Source: Agrobacterium pusense
GTDB lineage: Bacteria > Pseudomonadota > Alphaproteobacteria > Rhizobiales > Rhizobiaceae
Direction of reading: 5' to 3'
NCBI RefSeq assembly: GCF_900102105.1
Contig: NZ_FNBB01000002.1
Location: forward strand, 124,001-188,000
Length of the DNA stretch: 64,000 bases
Part shown: piece after piece, positions 28,714 to 37,530 of the stretch
Layout: each line of letters opens with the position of its first letter
How positions within the stretch are numbered: the first letter of the stretch is position 1
The notes under the pieces: generated by a model
The model's database searches: none
Seen by the model: the letters and a program-made list of their open reading frames with translations, nothing else
Told to the model about the DNA's origin: nothing
Position numbers and translations under genes: made by a program

Positions 28714-28751
28714 ACGTGGTTAGCTCCTCGGCACAAGGCCGAGGATCACGT
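28714..28751. other. Extended two-part hairpin between PAP2 and prs genes
   Basis: CCTCGGC (28726-28732) pairs with GCCGAGG (28738-28744). The flanking ACGTGGT (28714-28720) pairs with ATCACGT (28745-28751), with one G-U pair and a five-base bulge. No U-tract follows on either strand. It sits in a convergent 229-base intergenic region and may be a 3'-end structure or part of a small RNA. Confidence 0.4.
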
Positions 28752-28838
28752 TGAGTGAATATGCGCCCACTTTGGCTCAAGCGCATGCCGGAAAAACCGG
28801 CAGACGTAGGCAACCCTCAGCGTGATTGCTGAATTTAT

Positions 28839-29771
28839 TCAGTCGAACAGGCCGGAAACCGACTGTTCCTGCGCGGTCCGGTTGATTGCTTCGCCGAGCA
28901 GGCCGGCGGTGCTCACCACGCGGATATTATGCGCGGACTGGACACCGGTGGTCGGCTGGATGCTGTCGGTGATGACGAGTTCGCGCAGCTTGGAAGAGGC
29001 CACGCGGGCCACCGCGCCGCCGGACAGTACGCCATGGGTGATATAGGCAGTAACGCTGGTCGCGCCCTTTTTCAGCAGGGCTTCAGCGGCGTTGCAGAGC
29101 GTGCCGCCGGAATCGACGATGTCGTCAATGAGGATGCAGTCCTTGCCGGAGACATCGCCGATGACGTTCATGACTTCGGATTCGCCGGGACGGTCACGGC
29201 GCTTGTCGACGATGGCCAGAAGACAGTCGAGGCGCTTTGCCAGCGCACGGGCGCGAACCACGCCGCCGACGTCAGGCGAAACGACCATGACATTGTTGGT
29301 GTCGTAGTGATCCTTCACGTCGCGGGCGAGAATCGGTGCTGCAAAGAGATTGTCGGTGGGGATATCGAAAAAGCCCTGGATCTGTCCGGCATGAAGATCG
29401 AGGGTGAGAACGCGGTCGGCGCCGGCTTCGGTAATGAGATTGGCAACGAGCTTGGCGGAAATCGGAGTGCGGGGGCCGGCTTTGCGGTCCTGGCGGGCGT
29501 AACCGAAATAGGGAAGCACCGCGGTAATTCGTTTGGCCGAGGAGCGGCGCATGGCATCGATCATGATGAGCAGTTCCATCAGATGATCATTTGCCGGGAA
29601 GGAGGTGGACTGGACGATAAAGACGTCCTCGCCGCGCACGTTCTCGCTGATTTCTACGAATATTTCCTGGTCAGCAAACCGCTTTACAGTGGCATTTCCG
29701 AGAGGAACATTAAGATACTTGCAGATCGCTTCGGCAAGGTGCCGGTTCGAATTGCCTGCGAAAACCTTCAT
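28839..29771 (-). CDS. prs: Ribose-phosphate pyrophosphokinase (PRPP synthase)
   Basis: 310 residues, normal length. [13 protein letters not shown] opens the protein. The flexible loop FGYARQDRK, the [11 protein letters not shown] region and the PRPP motif [13 protein letters not shown] are all present. It makes PRPP from ribose 5-phosphate and ATP for nucleotide, His and Trp synthesis and for salvage by Apt. ATG 29771 is conserved; the longer frame is rejected. Confidence 0.97.
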   Translation of the reverse strand: MKVFAGNSNRHLAEAICKYLNVPLGNATVKRFADQEIFVEISENVRGEDVFIVQSTSFPANDHLMELLIMIDAMRRSSAKRITAVLPYFGYARQDRKAGPRTPISAKLVANLITEAGADRVLTLDLHAGQIQGFFDIPTDNLFAAPILARDVKDHYDTNNVMVVSPDVGGVVRARALAKRLDCLLAIVDKRRDRPGESEVMNVIGDVSGKDCILIDDIVDSGGTLCNAAEALLKKGATSVTAYITHGVLSGGAVARVASSKLRELVITDSIQPTTGVQSAHNIRVVSTAGLLGEAINRTAQEQSVSGLFD

Positions 29772-29991
29772 TGCGGCCGCCTGTTTCCATGCCATCGCCT
29801 TGCGCCACGGGGCTCAATCCGCCGTAACCAAGCGTCGTTCAAGGGGAGGAACATCCGGCTGAAAAGCCTTTGCCGGATACGCCTTGTTGCCATGCGCGCC
29901 TTAATAGCGCTGTTGCTTCCGATTGCAAGAGGACTCCGCGCTTTCGCAATGATTTTCGTGAAATCTCTGTGACTTCTCCCGTCGTTTCACC

Positions 29992-30726
29992 TCATCCGCT
30001 TTGAGACTGCTTCCATGACGTGTAGTCGTTGAGTGTTTTTGCAGCGATGTCCTGCATGACTTTGTCGGTCACGGCGGCCCATGGATCACTGCCTCGCGCG
30101 GTCACTGCCTCTTGCCCCTGCAGGCGGTGCAGCCGCACGCCATTGGCGTCGAGAATGTCCCACACGTATACGACATTGACCTTGCCGCCATCGGCAAAGG
30201 CGGAAAAATATCCCTTCAGAATATTTTCGGCGGAATTGTCGTTGGATGCGCGGATTGTCAGCCCCTTGGCCCGCGCTTCGGCCCCCAGTTGGCGGGATAG
30301 CGGTGTCACCGCCTGAACCGGTGCGCCGATGATGGGCAGGAAGCGGATGGAATTCGCGGCGGTGGCAGGTGCAAGGGAAGCCGTCTGCTGTGATGGCGGT
30401 TGTTGCGTGACGGTGGGGGCCCCGGCCGCGGCCTGGTTCTGGCGGAGCGGTTCCCCGAACTGGCTGCCATTGGACAGCGCCTGTGCCTGTGCCTGCAGGG
30501 AGTTCTGGGGTGCATAGGCAGGGACGGACGATGCGATTGCCGGCCCGCCTGCGGGTGCGCGGTCGGCGGCTGCCGCCATCTGGTCGAGATCACCCTGTGT
30601 TACCGGCGTCGACTGTGATGCGTTGTGGCCAACATCCACCTGTGGCGTCAGCGCTTCCGTGGTGTTGCAGCCGGACAGGATCAGTGCCAAAGCCGGAACA
30701 ATGAGGGCAACCCCCAACCGGCTCAT
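29992..30726 (-). CDS. Putative outer-membrane lipoprotein
   Basis: 244 residues. A signal peptide with lipobox LSGC (Cys about residue 20) is followed by a Gln/Ala/Pro-rich low-complexity stretch (about 35-125). A more ordered C-terminal domain (about 130-244) contains SIRFLPIIGAPVQAVTPLS and KGYFSAFADG. It is most likely exported and lipidated. The C-terminal part resembles conserved rhizobial hypothetical lipoproteins, and no enzymatic motif is seen. GAGGGAAAATCGC precedes ATG 30726. It lies 89 bases after the M24-like gene on the same strand. Confidence 0.82.
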   Translation of the reverse strand: MSRLGVALIVPALALILSGCNTTEALTPQVDVGHNASQSTPVTQGDLDQMAAAADRAPAGGPAIASSVPAYAPQNSLQAQAQALSNGSQFGEPLRQNQAAAGAPTVTQQPPSQQTASLAPATAANSIRFLPIIGAPVQAVTPLSRQLGAEARAKGLTIRASNDNSAENILKGYFSAFADGGKVNVVYVWDILDANGVRLHRLQGQEAVTARGSDPWAAVTDKVMQDIAAKTLNDYTSWKQSQSG

Positions 30727-30815
30727 GCGATTTTCCCTCTCATGTTCCGCTCCTTCTTGCCCAAGGTGGCGCAATGTAAGGGCGGTTTTCCCGCTGTGTC
30801 AAACCCGGGGGCGAT

Positions 30816-31967
30816 TTAAGCTGTGAGAAGATCGAGGCTGTGACGCGACAGTGGCTCCGGCGCGCCGTCCGTGGTCAGATATGTCTGGCCGAGCGTCATG
30901 GCCGTGCCGGAATCGGAATCCATCACGATCATATGCACAAAGAGCGTCATGTCAGCGGTGATCTCCTGCGGATTGCCGGAGTGGAACATCTGATGCTCCA
31001 TCCAGGACGGGGAGAAGCGCGCGCCCAGCGAATAACCGCAGGAGTTCAGCCGATGGCGGGTGAGGCCGCGCTCGTCCATGACGCGGGCATGCACATCGAA
31101 GACGTCGCCGAATGTGTGCCCGGGGCGCAGTACCTCCTCGATCGCGGTCAGATTTTGCAGGCAGGCGCTGTAAAGCTCCTTCTGGCGGAAGTCCTGTTCG
31201 CCGATCACCACCGTGCGCATCATGGCGGCATGGTAATGGGCGCTGACGCCGGCCCATTCCAGTGTCAACTGATCCTTGCTGTCGAGGACACGACGGCCTG
31301 CCTTGTAGCGGCAGAGAAGCGCATCCGCGCCTGAGCCGATGATGAATTCATTGGCGGGGTAGTCGCCGCCGCCCGCGAGCACCGCACCCTGCATTGCCGC
31401 AAGAATGGCGGCCTCGTCCGCGCCGGGCTTGATGAGCGGCAATGCTGCATCGAGAGCCTCATCGGCCAGCTGGCCAGCCTTGCGGGCATAGGCGATTTCG
31501 GCGGGACTTTTGACGAGCCTGAGGGTGCTGACGAGATACGACGCATCGACCATCTGGCCGAAGCTCGCAAGCTGGTTATCCAGCAGGCGGGCGACACGGC
31601 CGGTCATGCCGTGGGTGTCATATTCCACGCCGATCTTTGCGCCCAGAAGGTCGAGATCGCTCAGCAGGTTTTTGAGATCGAGCGTCGGGTCGGCATTGGG
31701 TCGATCGACCCAGAGGAGGACGTTCTCGATGATCGAAGTATTGCGGGCCTGACGCAGATCGGCCGAGCGTGTCAGCAGCGTCATGGAGCCGTCCGATTTC
31801 ACCACCAGCGTCTGGAAGAAGCAGTAGCCGAAAGTATCGTAGCCGGTCAGCCAGTACATGCTTTCCTGGGCGAAAAGCAGCAGCGCATCCAGCTTCTCCT
31901 CGGCCATTTTCGCGAGCAGCCGCTCGCGGCGGGCATCGAATTCCGAAAGCTCGAAATGCAGGGCCAT
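30816..31967 (-). CDS. M24 (creatinase/Xaa-Pro/ectoine hydrolase-like) protein lacking metal ligands
   Basis: 383 residues. An N-terminal creatinase domain (about 1-140) is followed by a pita-bread M24 domain. The metal-binding residues of aminopeptidases are not conserved: the first Asp pair reads LEWAGVSAHYHAAMMRT, the His motif is CGYSLGARF, and the last Glu region is TLFVHMIV. This matches creatinase- and ectoine-hydrolase-type members that work without metals. Its reaction is therefore probably hydrolysis of a small amide or ring, not peptide cleavage. It starts one base after the stop of pgeF, so the two are co-translated. Confidence 0.82.
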   Translation of the reverse strand: MALHFELSEFDARRERLLAKMAEEKLDALLLFAQESMYWLTGYDTFGYCFFQTLVVKSDGSMTLLTRSADLRQARNTSIIENVLLWVDRPNADPTLDLKNLLSDLDLLGAKIGVEYDTHGMTGRVARLLDNQLASFGQMVDASYLVSTLRLVKSPAEIAYARKAGQLADEALDAALPLIKPGADEAAILAAMQGAVLAGGGDYPANEFIIGSGADALLCRYKAGRRVLDSKDQLTLEWAGVSAHYHAAMMRTVVIGEQDFRQKELYSACLQNLTAIEEVLRPGHTFGDVFDVHARVMDERGLTRHRLNSCGYSLGARFSPSWMEHQMFHSGNPQEITADMTLFVHMIVMDSDSGTAMTLGQTYLTTDGAPEPLSRHSLDLLTA

Positions 31968-31968
31968 C

Positions 31969-32763
31969 TTAGTCCTCCAGAATTGCGATTGCGGAAATCT
32001 GCCGGCCGTAATCGGGTTCGGCGCGGTGGGTGGTGCGGCGGTAGGAATAGAAGCGTTCTTCGTCAGGGTAGGTGCAGAGACCAAGATTTTCCGCCTTCAC
32101 ACCGGCTTTGGTCAGGCGGTCGATGGTGAACTGCTTGAGATCGAACAAGGCGTGGCCCTCTTTCTCCGCCCTGGAGAAATAATCCGCGTAAGCGGGCTCG
32201 ATATCGGTGAAACGCGCGACATATTCCGGCCCGACCTCATAATTGTCCTGGCTGATGGAGGGGCCGAGCGAGGCAGCAATACGATCGCGGCTGGCCCCGA
32301 GCTTCGTCATCGCCTCGATCGTGTTTTCCAGCACGCCGAACAAAGCACCCTTCCAGCCGGCATGGGCGGCACCCACGACGCCCGCTTCCGCATCGGCGAA
32401 CAGGATGGGGCCGCAATCGGCGCTCAACACGCCGAGGACGAAACCCGGTGTCGCTGTCACCATCGCATCTGCCTGCGGACGGCTGCCGTCATAGGTTCCG
32501 TCAACCACGACGACCTCGGGAGAGTGGACCTGATGGACCGTGGCGAGGCGGTCTGGGGCAAGGCCGAACCATTGGGTTACGCGGCGGCGGTTTTCCTGCA
32601 CCCGTTCCGGCTCGTCATCAGATCCGAGCCCGACATTGAGGCCTTGATAAAGGCCATCGGAAACGCCGCCCTGCCGGGTGAAAAAGCCATGGCGGATGCG
32701 ATTTTTATCGAAGGCGGCGAGGAGGGGACTCTGGATGGGGAGCGGCAGCGTTACGTTCTGCAT
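31969..32763 (-). CDS. pgeF: Peptidoglycan editing factor PgeF (YfiH/DUF152, polyphenol oxidase family)
   Basis: 264 residues. The family's Cys/His active site is visible: VHQVHS, LSADCGP and AAHAGWKGA. YfiH/PgeF proteins hydrolyse aberrant L-Ser-containing muropeptide precursors and also show laccase or purine-nucleoside activities in vitro. ATG 32763 is the first codon of the frame. It lies in an operon-like row lgt, MidA-like, pgeF, M24 on the minus strand. Confidence 0.92.
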   Translation of the reverse strand: MQNVTLPLPIQSPLLAAFDKNRIRHGFFTRQGGVSDGLYQGLNVGLGSDDEPERVQENRRRVTQWFGLAPDRLATVHQVHSPEVVVVDGTYDGSRPQADAMVTATPGFVLGVLSADCGPILFADAEAGVVGAAHAGWKGALFGVLENTIEAMTKLGASRDRIAASLGPSISQDNYEVGPEYVARFTDIEPAYADYFSRAEKEGHALFDLKQFTIDRLTKAGVKAENLGLCTYPDEERFYSYRRTTHRAEPDYGRQISAIAILED

Positions 32764-32914
32764 GGTGCGGGAGTTCCTTGGAGAATTTCGCTGTAGCCCA
32801 GTGGAGCAGGGTCAAGCGAGATGTTTCCTGTTGCCGCGGCGTTGCGCGGCGTGTGTGATGCAGTGTGCCTGCTTCGTGTGTCGCGACGATGTTGGCCCAG
32901 AGGTTATTACGCTG

Positions 32915-34015
32915 TCAATCCACTGCCCGAAACGGCAGAAGATGGAGCGCGGGACTGGAAACGGCGATGACTTTGAAAAGTTCCCCCATCTTGCCGGCGC
33001 CTTCGCCGGCGAGGCGGTTGACGGCTTCGGCGATGGCGAGGGTCTGGTCCGCGGTTGCCTTGGCGGCGAGCGCCCCGGCCCGTTCCTTGAGGCCGAGGCC
33101 GTAGAGGAAATCGCCCTGTCTCAGGGTGCCGTTAACGTGAACACCGGTCGCCTCGGCCGTTTTTACAAGACTTTCGAAATCGACATGGCTGGTCAGATCG
33201 GCTTCGCCTGGATGGGCGAGCGGCGGATCGAAGGCATGGTTGCGCATGGCCTGCAGCGTGTCGCCATAGCCGGCAACCAGATGGCCGTAATCAATGGCGA
33301 GCGCGGTGCCGCCATGGGCAGACAGGCGCTGGCAGATTGCGGTCATCACCGCTTCCCGGGCGGGCGAAATCTCGAATATCGTGCCAAGCGGCTGCCGTTC
33401 GGGCTGCGGCGGAAGCAGCGCCGGATCTATGCTGGCAAGACCGGTGGAGAAGACGAGGTCGCCATTGGCATCGAGGCTGACTACGCGTTCGCGGAAACCC
33501 TGCGGCGTCCTGACGAATTGCCGGATCGGAATGGCGTCGAAAAGTTCGTTGGCGACAAGCAGCAGGAAACCTTCAGGCACATCGTCGAAACTGTCATGCC
33601 ATGCCAGTCGACCCGCATGTTCGGCCAGCGTTTCCTTCTGGATGGCGGAAAGGCGGGGGCTGGTTTCCACCAGATGCACCCGCATCGTCTCATAGAGCGG
33701 CGGCGCGATGCGGCGAATGACGCGCAGCATGTCCGCCATCATGGTGCCGCGGCCGGGGCCGATTTCCACCAGCCGGGTTTCAGCGGGTGCACCGTGCCTC
33801 TGCCAGGCATGAACCACGAAAACACCAAGCATTTCACCGAAAAGCTGGCTCACCTCCGGGGCAGTGATGAAATCACCCGAACGGCCGAAGGGCTCGCGGC
33901 TCTTGTAATAGCCATGTTCCGGATCGGCGAGGCAAAGTGAAAAGAAGTCGGTTACGCTAAGCGGACCGTTAAGCCGGATAAGTGATTTGATGCGTTGCGC
34001 GAGCGGTGTGGTCAT
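32915..34015 (-). CDS. SAM-dependent methyltransferase, NDUFAF7/MidA family
   Basis: 366 residues. The core motif LVEIGPGRGTMMADMLRV is the SAM-binding glycine loop, and YYKSREPFGRSGDFITAPEVSQLFGE is typical of the family. NDUFAF7/MidA methylates an Arg of NDUFS2 (NuoD) during complex I assembly; an equivalent role here is inferred. It follows lgt by 16 bases, so it is probably in the same transcript. Confidence 0.9.
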   Translation of the reverse strand: MTTPLAQRIKSLIRLNGPLSVTDFFSLCLADPEHGYYKSREPFGRSGDFITAPEVSQLFGEMLGVFVVHAWQRHGAPAETRLVEIGPGRGTMMADMLRVIRRIAPPLYETMRVHLVETSPRLSAIQKETLAEHAGRLAWHDSFDDVPEGFLLLVANELFDAIPIRQFVRTPQGFRERVVSLDANGDLVFSTGLASIDPALLPPQPERQPLGTIFEISPAREAVMTAICQRLSAHGGTALAIDYGHLVAGYGDTLQAMRNHAFDPPLAHPGEADLTSHVDFESLVKTAEATGVHVNGTLRQGDFLYGLGLKERAGALAAKATADQTLAIAEAVNRLAGEGAGKMGELFKVIAVSSPALHLLPFRAVD

Positions 34016-34031
34016 GGCTGGCCATACCGCT

Positions 34032-34844
34032 TTAGGCGACTTTTGCCGCGCGGCGCGCGCGTAGGACGGCCCAGAGGCCCAGAAGGAACATTGGAGTGGA
34101 CAGAACCATGCCCATGGTCAGCCAGTTGCCGGCGAGATAACCGATCTGCGCGTCCGGTTCACGGAAGAATTCCACGAAGATGCGTGACAGCGCATAACCG
34201 CAGACGAAGATGCCAGTGACGGTGCCGGGCCGCTTCAGAGCCTTGAAGGCGTAAATGGCGATGGCCAGAACGATGGCCAACACGAGGCCTTCGAGGCCAG
34301 CCTCATAAAGCTGGCTCGGATGGCGCGCGAAAGGGCCGCCTGTGGGAAAGACGACGGCCCATGGCACATCGGAAATGCGGCCCCACAACTCGCCATTGAT
34401 GAAATTGGCGATGCGGCCGAACAGCAGGCCGATGGGTGCTACGGCCGCGACGATATCGAACATGCTCCACACCGGAATGCTGTTCTTGCGGGCGAAGAGG
34501 ATCATGGCGATCGTCGTGCCGATCAGGCCGCCATGGAACGACATGCCACCATTCCAGATCTCGATGGCCCTGATGGGATTGGCGGCCACGGCTGCCATAT
34601 CGTAAAACAGGATGTAGCCGATGCGCCCACCGAGCACGATGCCGCCGGCTGCCCAGAGAATGAAATCATCGAGGTGCTGCGCCGAGATTGGCGACACATC
34701 GTTAGGCCACAGCCGATCCGTGCGGGCGAGGCGGCGGGCGTAAAGCCAGCCGAGCATGATGCCAGCGACGTAGGCAATGCCGTACCAGTGGATCGCCAGA
34801 GGACCGATGGACAGCGCTATCGGGTCGATATTCGGGAAGGGCAT
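34032..34844 (-). CDS. lgt: Prolipoprotein diacylglyceryl transferase
   Basis: 270 residues, seven-helix inner-membrane enzyme. [15 protein letters not shown] and the Lgt signature [14 protein letters not shown] are present, with HPSQLYEA and the catalytic-region R/E residues. It transfers diacylglycerol from phosphatidylglycerol to lipobox Cys of prolipoproteins. ATG 34844 ([11 protein letters not shown]) is chosen; the longer frame starts at TTG and lacks a better ribosome site. It heads a minus-strand operon. Confidence 0.95.
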   Translation of the reverse strand: MPFPNIDPIALSIGPLAIHWYGIAYVAGIMLGWLYARRLARTDRLWPNDVSPISAQHLDDFILWAAGGIVLGGRIGYILFYDMAAVAANPIRAIEIWNGGMSFHGGLIGTTIAMILFARKNSIPVWSMFDIVAAVAPIGLLFGRIANFINGELWGRISDVPWAVVFPTGGPFARHPSQLYEAGLEGLVLAIVLAIAIYAFKALKRPGTVTGIFVCGYALSRIFVEFFREPDAQIGYLAGNWLTMGMVLSTPMFLLGLWAVLRARRAAKVA

Positions 34845-35152
34845 GATGGCGAGTGAAGTGGGAGCGGCTATCAATCCGTATATATTCCGTCATCGTTGCT
34901 GGGCGGACAACGGATCATCCATTGTCTCAAAGGACCGGGCGATGATGCTCACCGGTTCTTTGACGCCAAGGAAAATGGCGATTGCGGTGGCGGCGGTCAA
35001 GGTGATTCTTTAAGCTATGACTCAACATACCAAAGGTGATGCAAGCTCTTGGGATTTTTCGATTTCGCTTGCAAGGCGACGGTGGAGTGCCTACCTGAAT
35101 GCTATCAACAGCGGGCGAGACGATGCCCCTGAACCGACGAAGGATGAGCGCC
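34845..35152. other. Divergent intergenic region lgt / ubiK
   Basis: 308 bases hold divergent promoters for lgt and ubiK. I see no convincing hairpin, repeat or small ORF with a ribosome site, and no operator I recognise. Confidence 0.4.
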
Positions 35153-35416
35153 ATGAGCACGACAGGCACCAATCGTTTTCTGGATGAATTCGCCAAGCTG
35201 ATGACGGATGCGGCCGGCGCGGCCCAGGGCGTGCGCAAGGAAGCCGAGGCTGCGTTCCACGCACAGGCCGATCGCTGGCTGAACAGTCTGGATGTCGTCC
35301 GGCGCGAGGAATTCGACGTCGTGCGGGAGATGGCTATCCAGGCGCGGGATGAAAATGACGCCCTGCGCGCCCGGATCGAGGCTCTCGAAGCAAAGCTTTC
35401 GGCCACGAAGGACTGA
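35153..35416 (+). CDS. ubiK: Ubiquinone biosynthesis accessory factor UbiK (BMFP domain)
   Basis: 87 residues, a coiled-coil protein of the BMFP/DUF526 family. FLDEFAKLMTDAAGAAQG and the C-terminal RDENDALRARIEALEAKL heptad region are characteristic. In Enterobacteria UbiK assists aerobic ubiquinone synthesis with UbiJ and binds lipids. ATG 35153 is preferred because GAAGG at 35139-35143 is 9 bases away. A strong terminator follows. Divergent from lgt. Confidence 0.86.
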   Translation: MSTTGTNRFLDEFAKLMTDAAGAAQGVRKEAEAAFHAQADRWLNSLDVVRREEFDVVREMAIQARDENDALRARIEALEAKLSATKD

Positions 35417-35842
35417 TTCTTCATCACTTTTCTCAGAAGCCCCGGATCGCAGGCGATTCCGGGGCTTTTTGTTTTTCGGCTCTCTCTGGCCGACTTGATC
35501 TCCGGTTGCCGAAAGTCGTGCTCAGACGCGAATTTTTTGGGCCTGTGGACACTTCCAAAAAACACAATCGGCAGAGTCGCTTAAGACTCTCGCCTGAGGT
35601 GATGGGGGAGAAGATATCCACTGCTCAAAAAGCAAAAATGGCGAGCGAGGGGTGGCAGCGGGACTCGGCCATTATACACTGATTTTAAATGATGATTCGA
35701 AAAGACCGGTAAGCTCCAGACAGGGTGAATGCGTTATTCTGGTGGTGTCGGGCAATCGTCTCAAATGTTTATCCCGGTTTGTATGTGCGTTTTGTGCCCG
35801 GCGTTCAAAACACGACATTCCGACCGGCTGAGAAGGTGCCGC
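35417..35842. other. Intergenic region ubiK / YbjN-like gene with clustered GANTC sites
   Basis: 426 bases hold the ubiK terminator (35438-35470) and a small hairpin GAGTC...GACTC (35574-35589). Nothing else I can name is present. GANTC methylation motifs occur at about 35415, 35455, 35574, 35585, 35662 and 35694, more than expected by chance. The promoter of the ybjN-proC unit should be in the right-hand part. Confidence 0.5.
35438..35470 (+). terminator. Intrinsic terminator of ubiK
   Basis: AGCCCCGGA (35438-35446) pairs with TCCGGGGCT (35458-35466), then TTTT. Confidence 0.92.
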
Positions 35843-36343
35843 ATGAGTCTGATAGAATTTGAAATTGAGCGTCAGTCCAATCCCGTCGATATGATCGAGA
35901 TTGTCGCTGCCTCGAATGACTGGTCGTTCGAGCGTTCGGGCGAGGACGAGATCGCCATGACTGTGGCGGGCCACTGGGCCGATTATCACGTTTCATTTGC
36001 GTGGATGGAAGATTTCGAAGCGCTGCATCTTGCCTGCGCCTTCGACATTAAGGTGCCCGATCACCGTGTCAACGAAGTCATTTGCCTGCTGTCGCAGGTC
36101 AACGGTCAGGTGCTGATGGGGCATTTCGATCTGTGGCGGCAGGAAGATGTCGTGATCTTCCGCCAGTCGCTGCTTCTGTCAGGCGGTGCCGAGCCGAACA
36201 ACCAGCAGGTAGAAGTGCTGCTCTCCAGCGCGCTGGAGGCCTGCGAGCAATATTATCAGGCATTCCAGTTCGTCGTCTGGTCGGGTCTGGATGCGAAAAG
36301 TGCAATCGAAGCGGTCATGTTCGAGACCGTTGGAGAAGCGTAA
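35843..36343 (+). CDS. YbjN domain-containing protein
   Basis: 166 residues. The whole protein matches the YbjN (type III secretion chaperone-like) fold, with DMIEIVAASNDWSFERSGEDEIAMTV and the EACEQYYQAFQFVVWSG C-terminal block. The rhizobial versions are cytoplasmic and of unknown role; E. coli YbjN affects motility and multicellular behaviour. GAGAAGGTGCC lies before ATG 35843; the longer frame is discarded. The stop lies one base before proC, so the pair is co-transcribed. Confidence 0.86.
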   Translation: MSLIEFEIERQSNPVDMIEIVAASNDWSFERSGEDEIAMTVAGHWADYHVSFAWMEDFEALHLACAFDIKVPDHRVNEVICLLSQVNGQVLMGHFDLWRQEDVVIFRQSLLLSGGAEPNNQQVEVLLSSALEACEQYYQAFQFVVWSGLDAKSAIEAVMFETVGEA

Positions 36344-36344
36344 C

Positions 36345-37163
36345 ATGGTATATAAGGCTTCCGGGCCGCTCGTCCTCGTGGGCGCCGGCAATATGGGCGG
36401 CGCCATGCTGTCTGGCTGGCTGAAAAAGGGCGTGCCGGGATCGCAGGTCATTGTCGTTGACCCGCGGCCCTCCGACGCCATGCGCACGACGATTACGGAA
36501 GCGGGTGCGGCCCATAGCGAAAGCGCGCCTGAAGGCGTCAAGGCCGGCATTCTTTTCGTGGCGGTGAAACCGCAGATGATGGAAGCAGTGCTGCCTTCGC
36601 TGAAGCCCCTGCTGGGCCCGGAAACGGTCGTCGTCTCCATCGCGGCGGGCACCACCATTGCCACCTTCGTTTCGCATTTCGGTGCAATTGCCGCGGTACG
36701 CGCCATGCCCAATACGCCAGCGATGGTGGGCCGTGGTGTTACCGGCGCATATGCAAATGAACTTGTGACACCCGAGCTTAAAGCCGTGGTGGACGGATTG
36801 CTGAAGGTCAGCGGTCCGGTCGAATGGGTGGATGCCGAAAGCGATATCGATGCCGTGACCGCGGTTTCGGGCAGCGGGCCAGCCTATGTCTTTTATCTCG
36901 TGGAATGCATGGCTGAAGCCGGCCGCAAAGCAGGTCTTCCGGCGGATGTGGCCATGCGTCTGGCGCGTGAAACCGTGGCTGGCGCCGGCGAGCTTCTGCA
37001 CCAGTCCTCCGACGAGGCGGCGCGCCTGCGCCAGAATGTGACTTCGCCGGGCGGCACCACGGCTGCCGCACTTTCCGTGCTGATGGCCGAAGACGGCATG
37101 CAGCCCCTGTTCGACAGGGCGGTCGCCGCTGCCAAGACCCGCGCTGAAGAACTGGCGGGCTGA
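36345..37163 (+). CDS. proC: Pyrroline-5-carboxylate reductase
   Basis: 272 residues. The NAD(P) fold starts with [14 protein letters not shown], and the C-terminal P5CR signature is present (TVAGAGELL and [10 protein letters not shown]). It reduces pyrroline-5-carboxylate to proline, the last step of proline synthesis. TTGGAGAAG precedes ATG 36345, overlapping the 3' end of the YbjN-like gene. An 11-base gap leads to the csaA-like gene. Confidence 0.95.
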   Translation: MVYKASGPLVLVGAGNMGGAMLSGWLKKGVPGSQVIVVDPRPSDAMRTTITEAGAAHSESAPEGVKAGILFVAVKPQMMEAVLPSLKPLLGPETVVVSIAAGTTIATFVSHFGAIAAVRAMPNTPAMVGRGVTGAYANELVTPELKAVVDGLLKVSGPVEWVDAESDIDAVTAVSGSGPAYVFYLVECMAEAGRKAGLPADVAMRLARETVAGAGELLHQSSDEAARLRQNVTSPGGTTAAALSVLMAEDGMQPLFDRAVAAAKTRAEELAG

Positions 37164-37174
37164 GGAGGCGGGCG

Positions 37175-37516
37175 ATGAGCGGCGAAATTTCCTATGCCGA
37201 TTTCGAGAAGGTGGATATCCGCGTCGGTACGATCGTGGAAGCCGAGCCTTTTCCCGAGGCGCGCAAACCTGCAATCAAGGTGAAGATCGATTTCGGGCCG
37301 GAGATCGGCATCAAGAAGTCCTCGGCGCAGATCACGGTGCACTACACGCCGGAAAGCCTTATCGGCCGGCAGGTTCTGGGCGTGGTGAATTTTCCGCCGC
37401 GCCAGATCGGGCCGTTCCGCTCCGAGGTCCTGACTCTTGGCTTTGCCGACGCCAATGGAGATATCGTACTCGCTGCGGTTGAAAGGCCGGTTCCTAACGG
37501 CGAGAAAATGTGCTGA
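37175..37516 (+). CDS. csaA: tRNA-binding domain protein (CsaA-like)
   Basis: 113 residues forming a single OB-fold tRNA-binding domain ([24 protein letters not shown], with KKSSAQIT and LGFAD). CsaA proteins are small dimeric chaperones that also bind tRNA; function in alphaproteobacteria is unproven. AGGAGGCGGGCG lies before ATG 37175. It follows proC closely, forming the end of the ybjN-proC-csaA unit, and converges with the sensor kinase gene. Confidence 0.88.
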   Translation: MSGEISYADFEKVDIRVGTIVEAEPFPEARKPAIKVKIDFGPEIGIKKSSAQITVHYTPESLIGRQVLGVVNFPPRQIGPFRSEVLTLGFADANGDIVLAAVERPVPNGEKMC

Positions 37517-37530
37517 TTGGCGGCCTGCCG

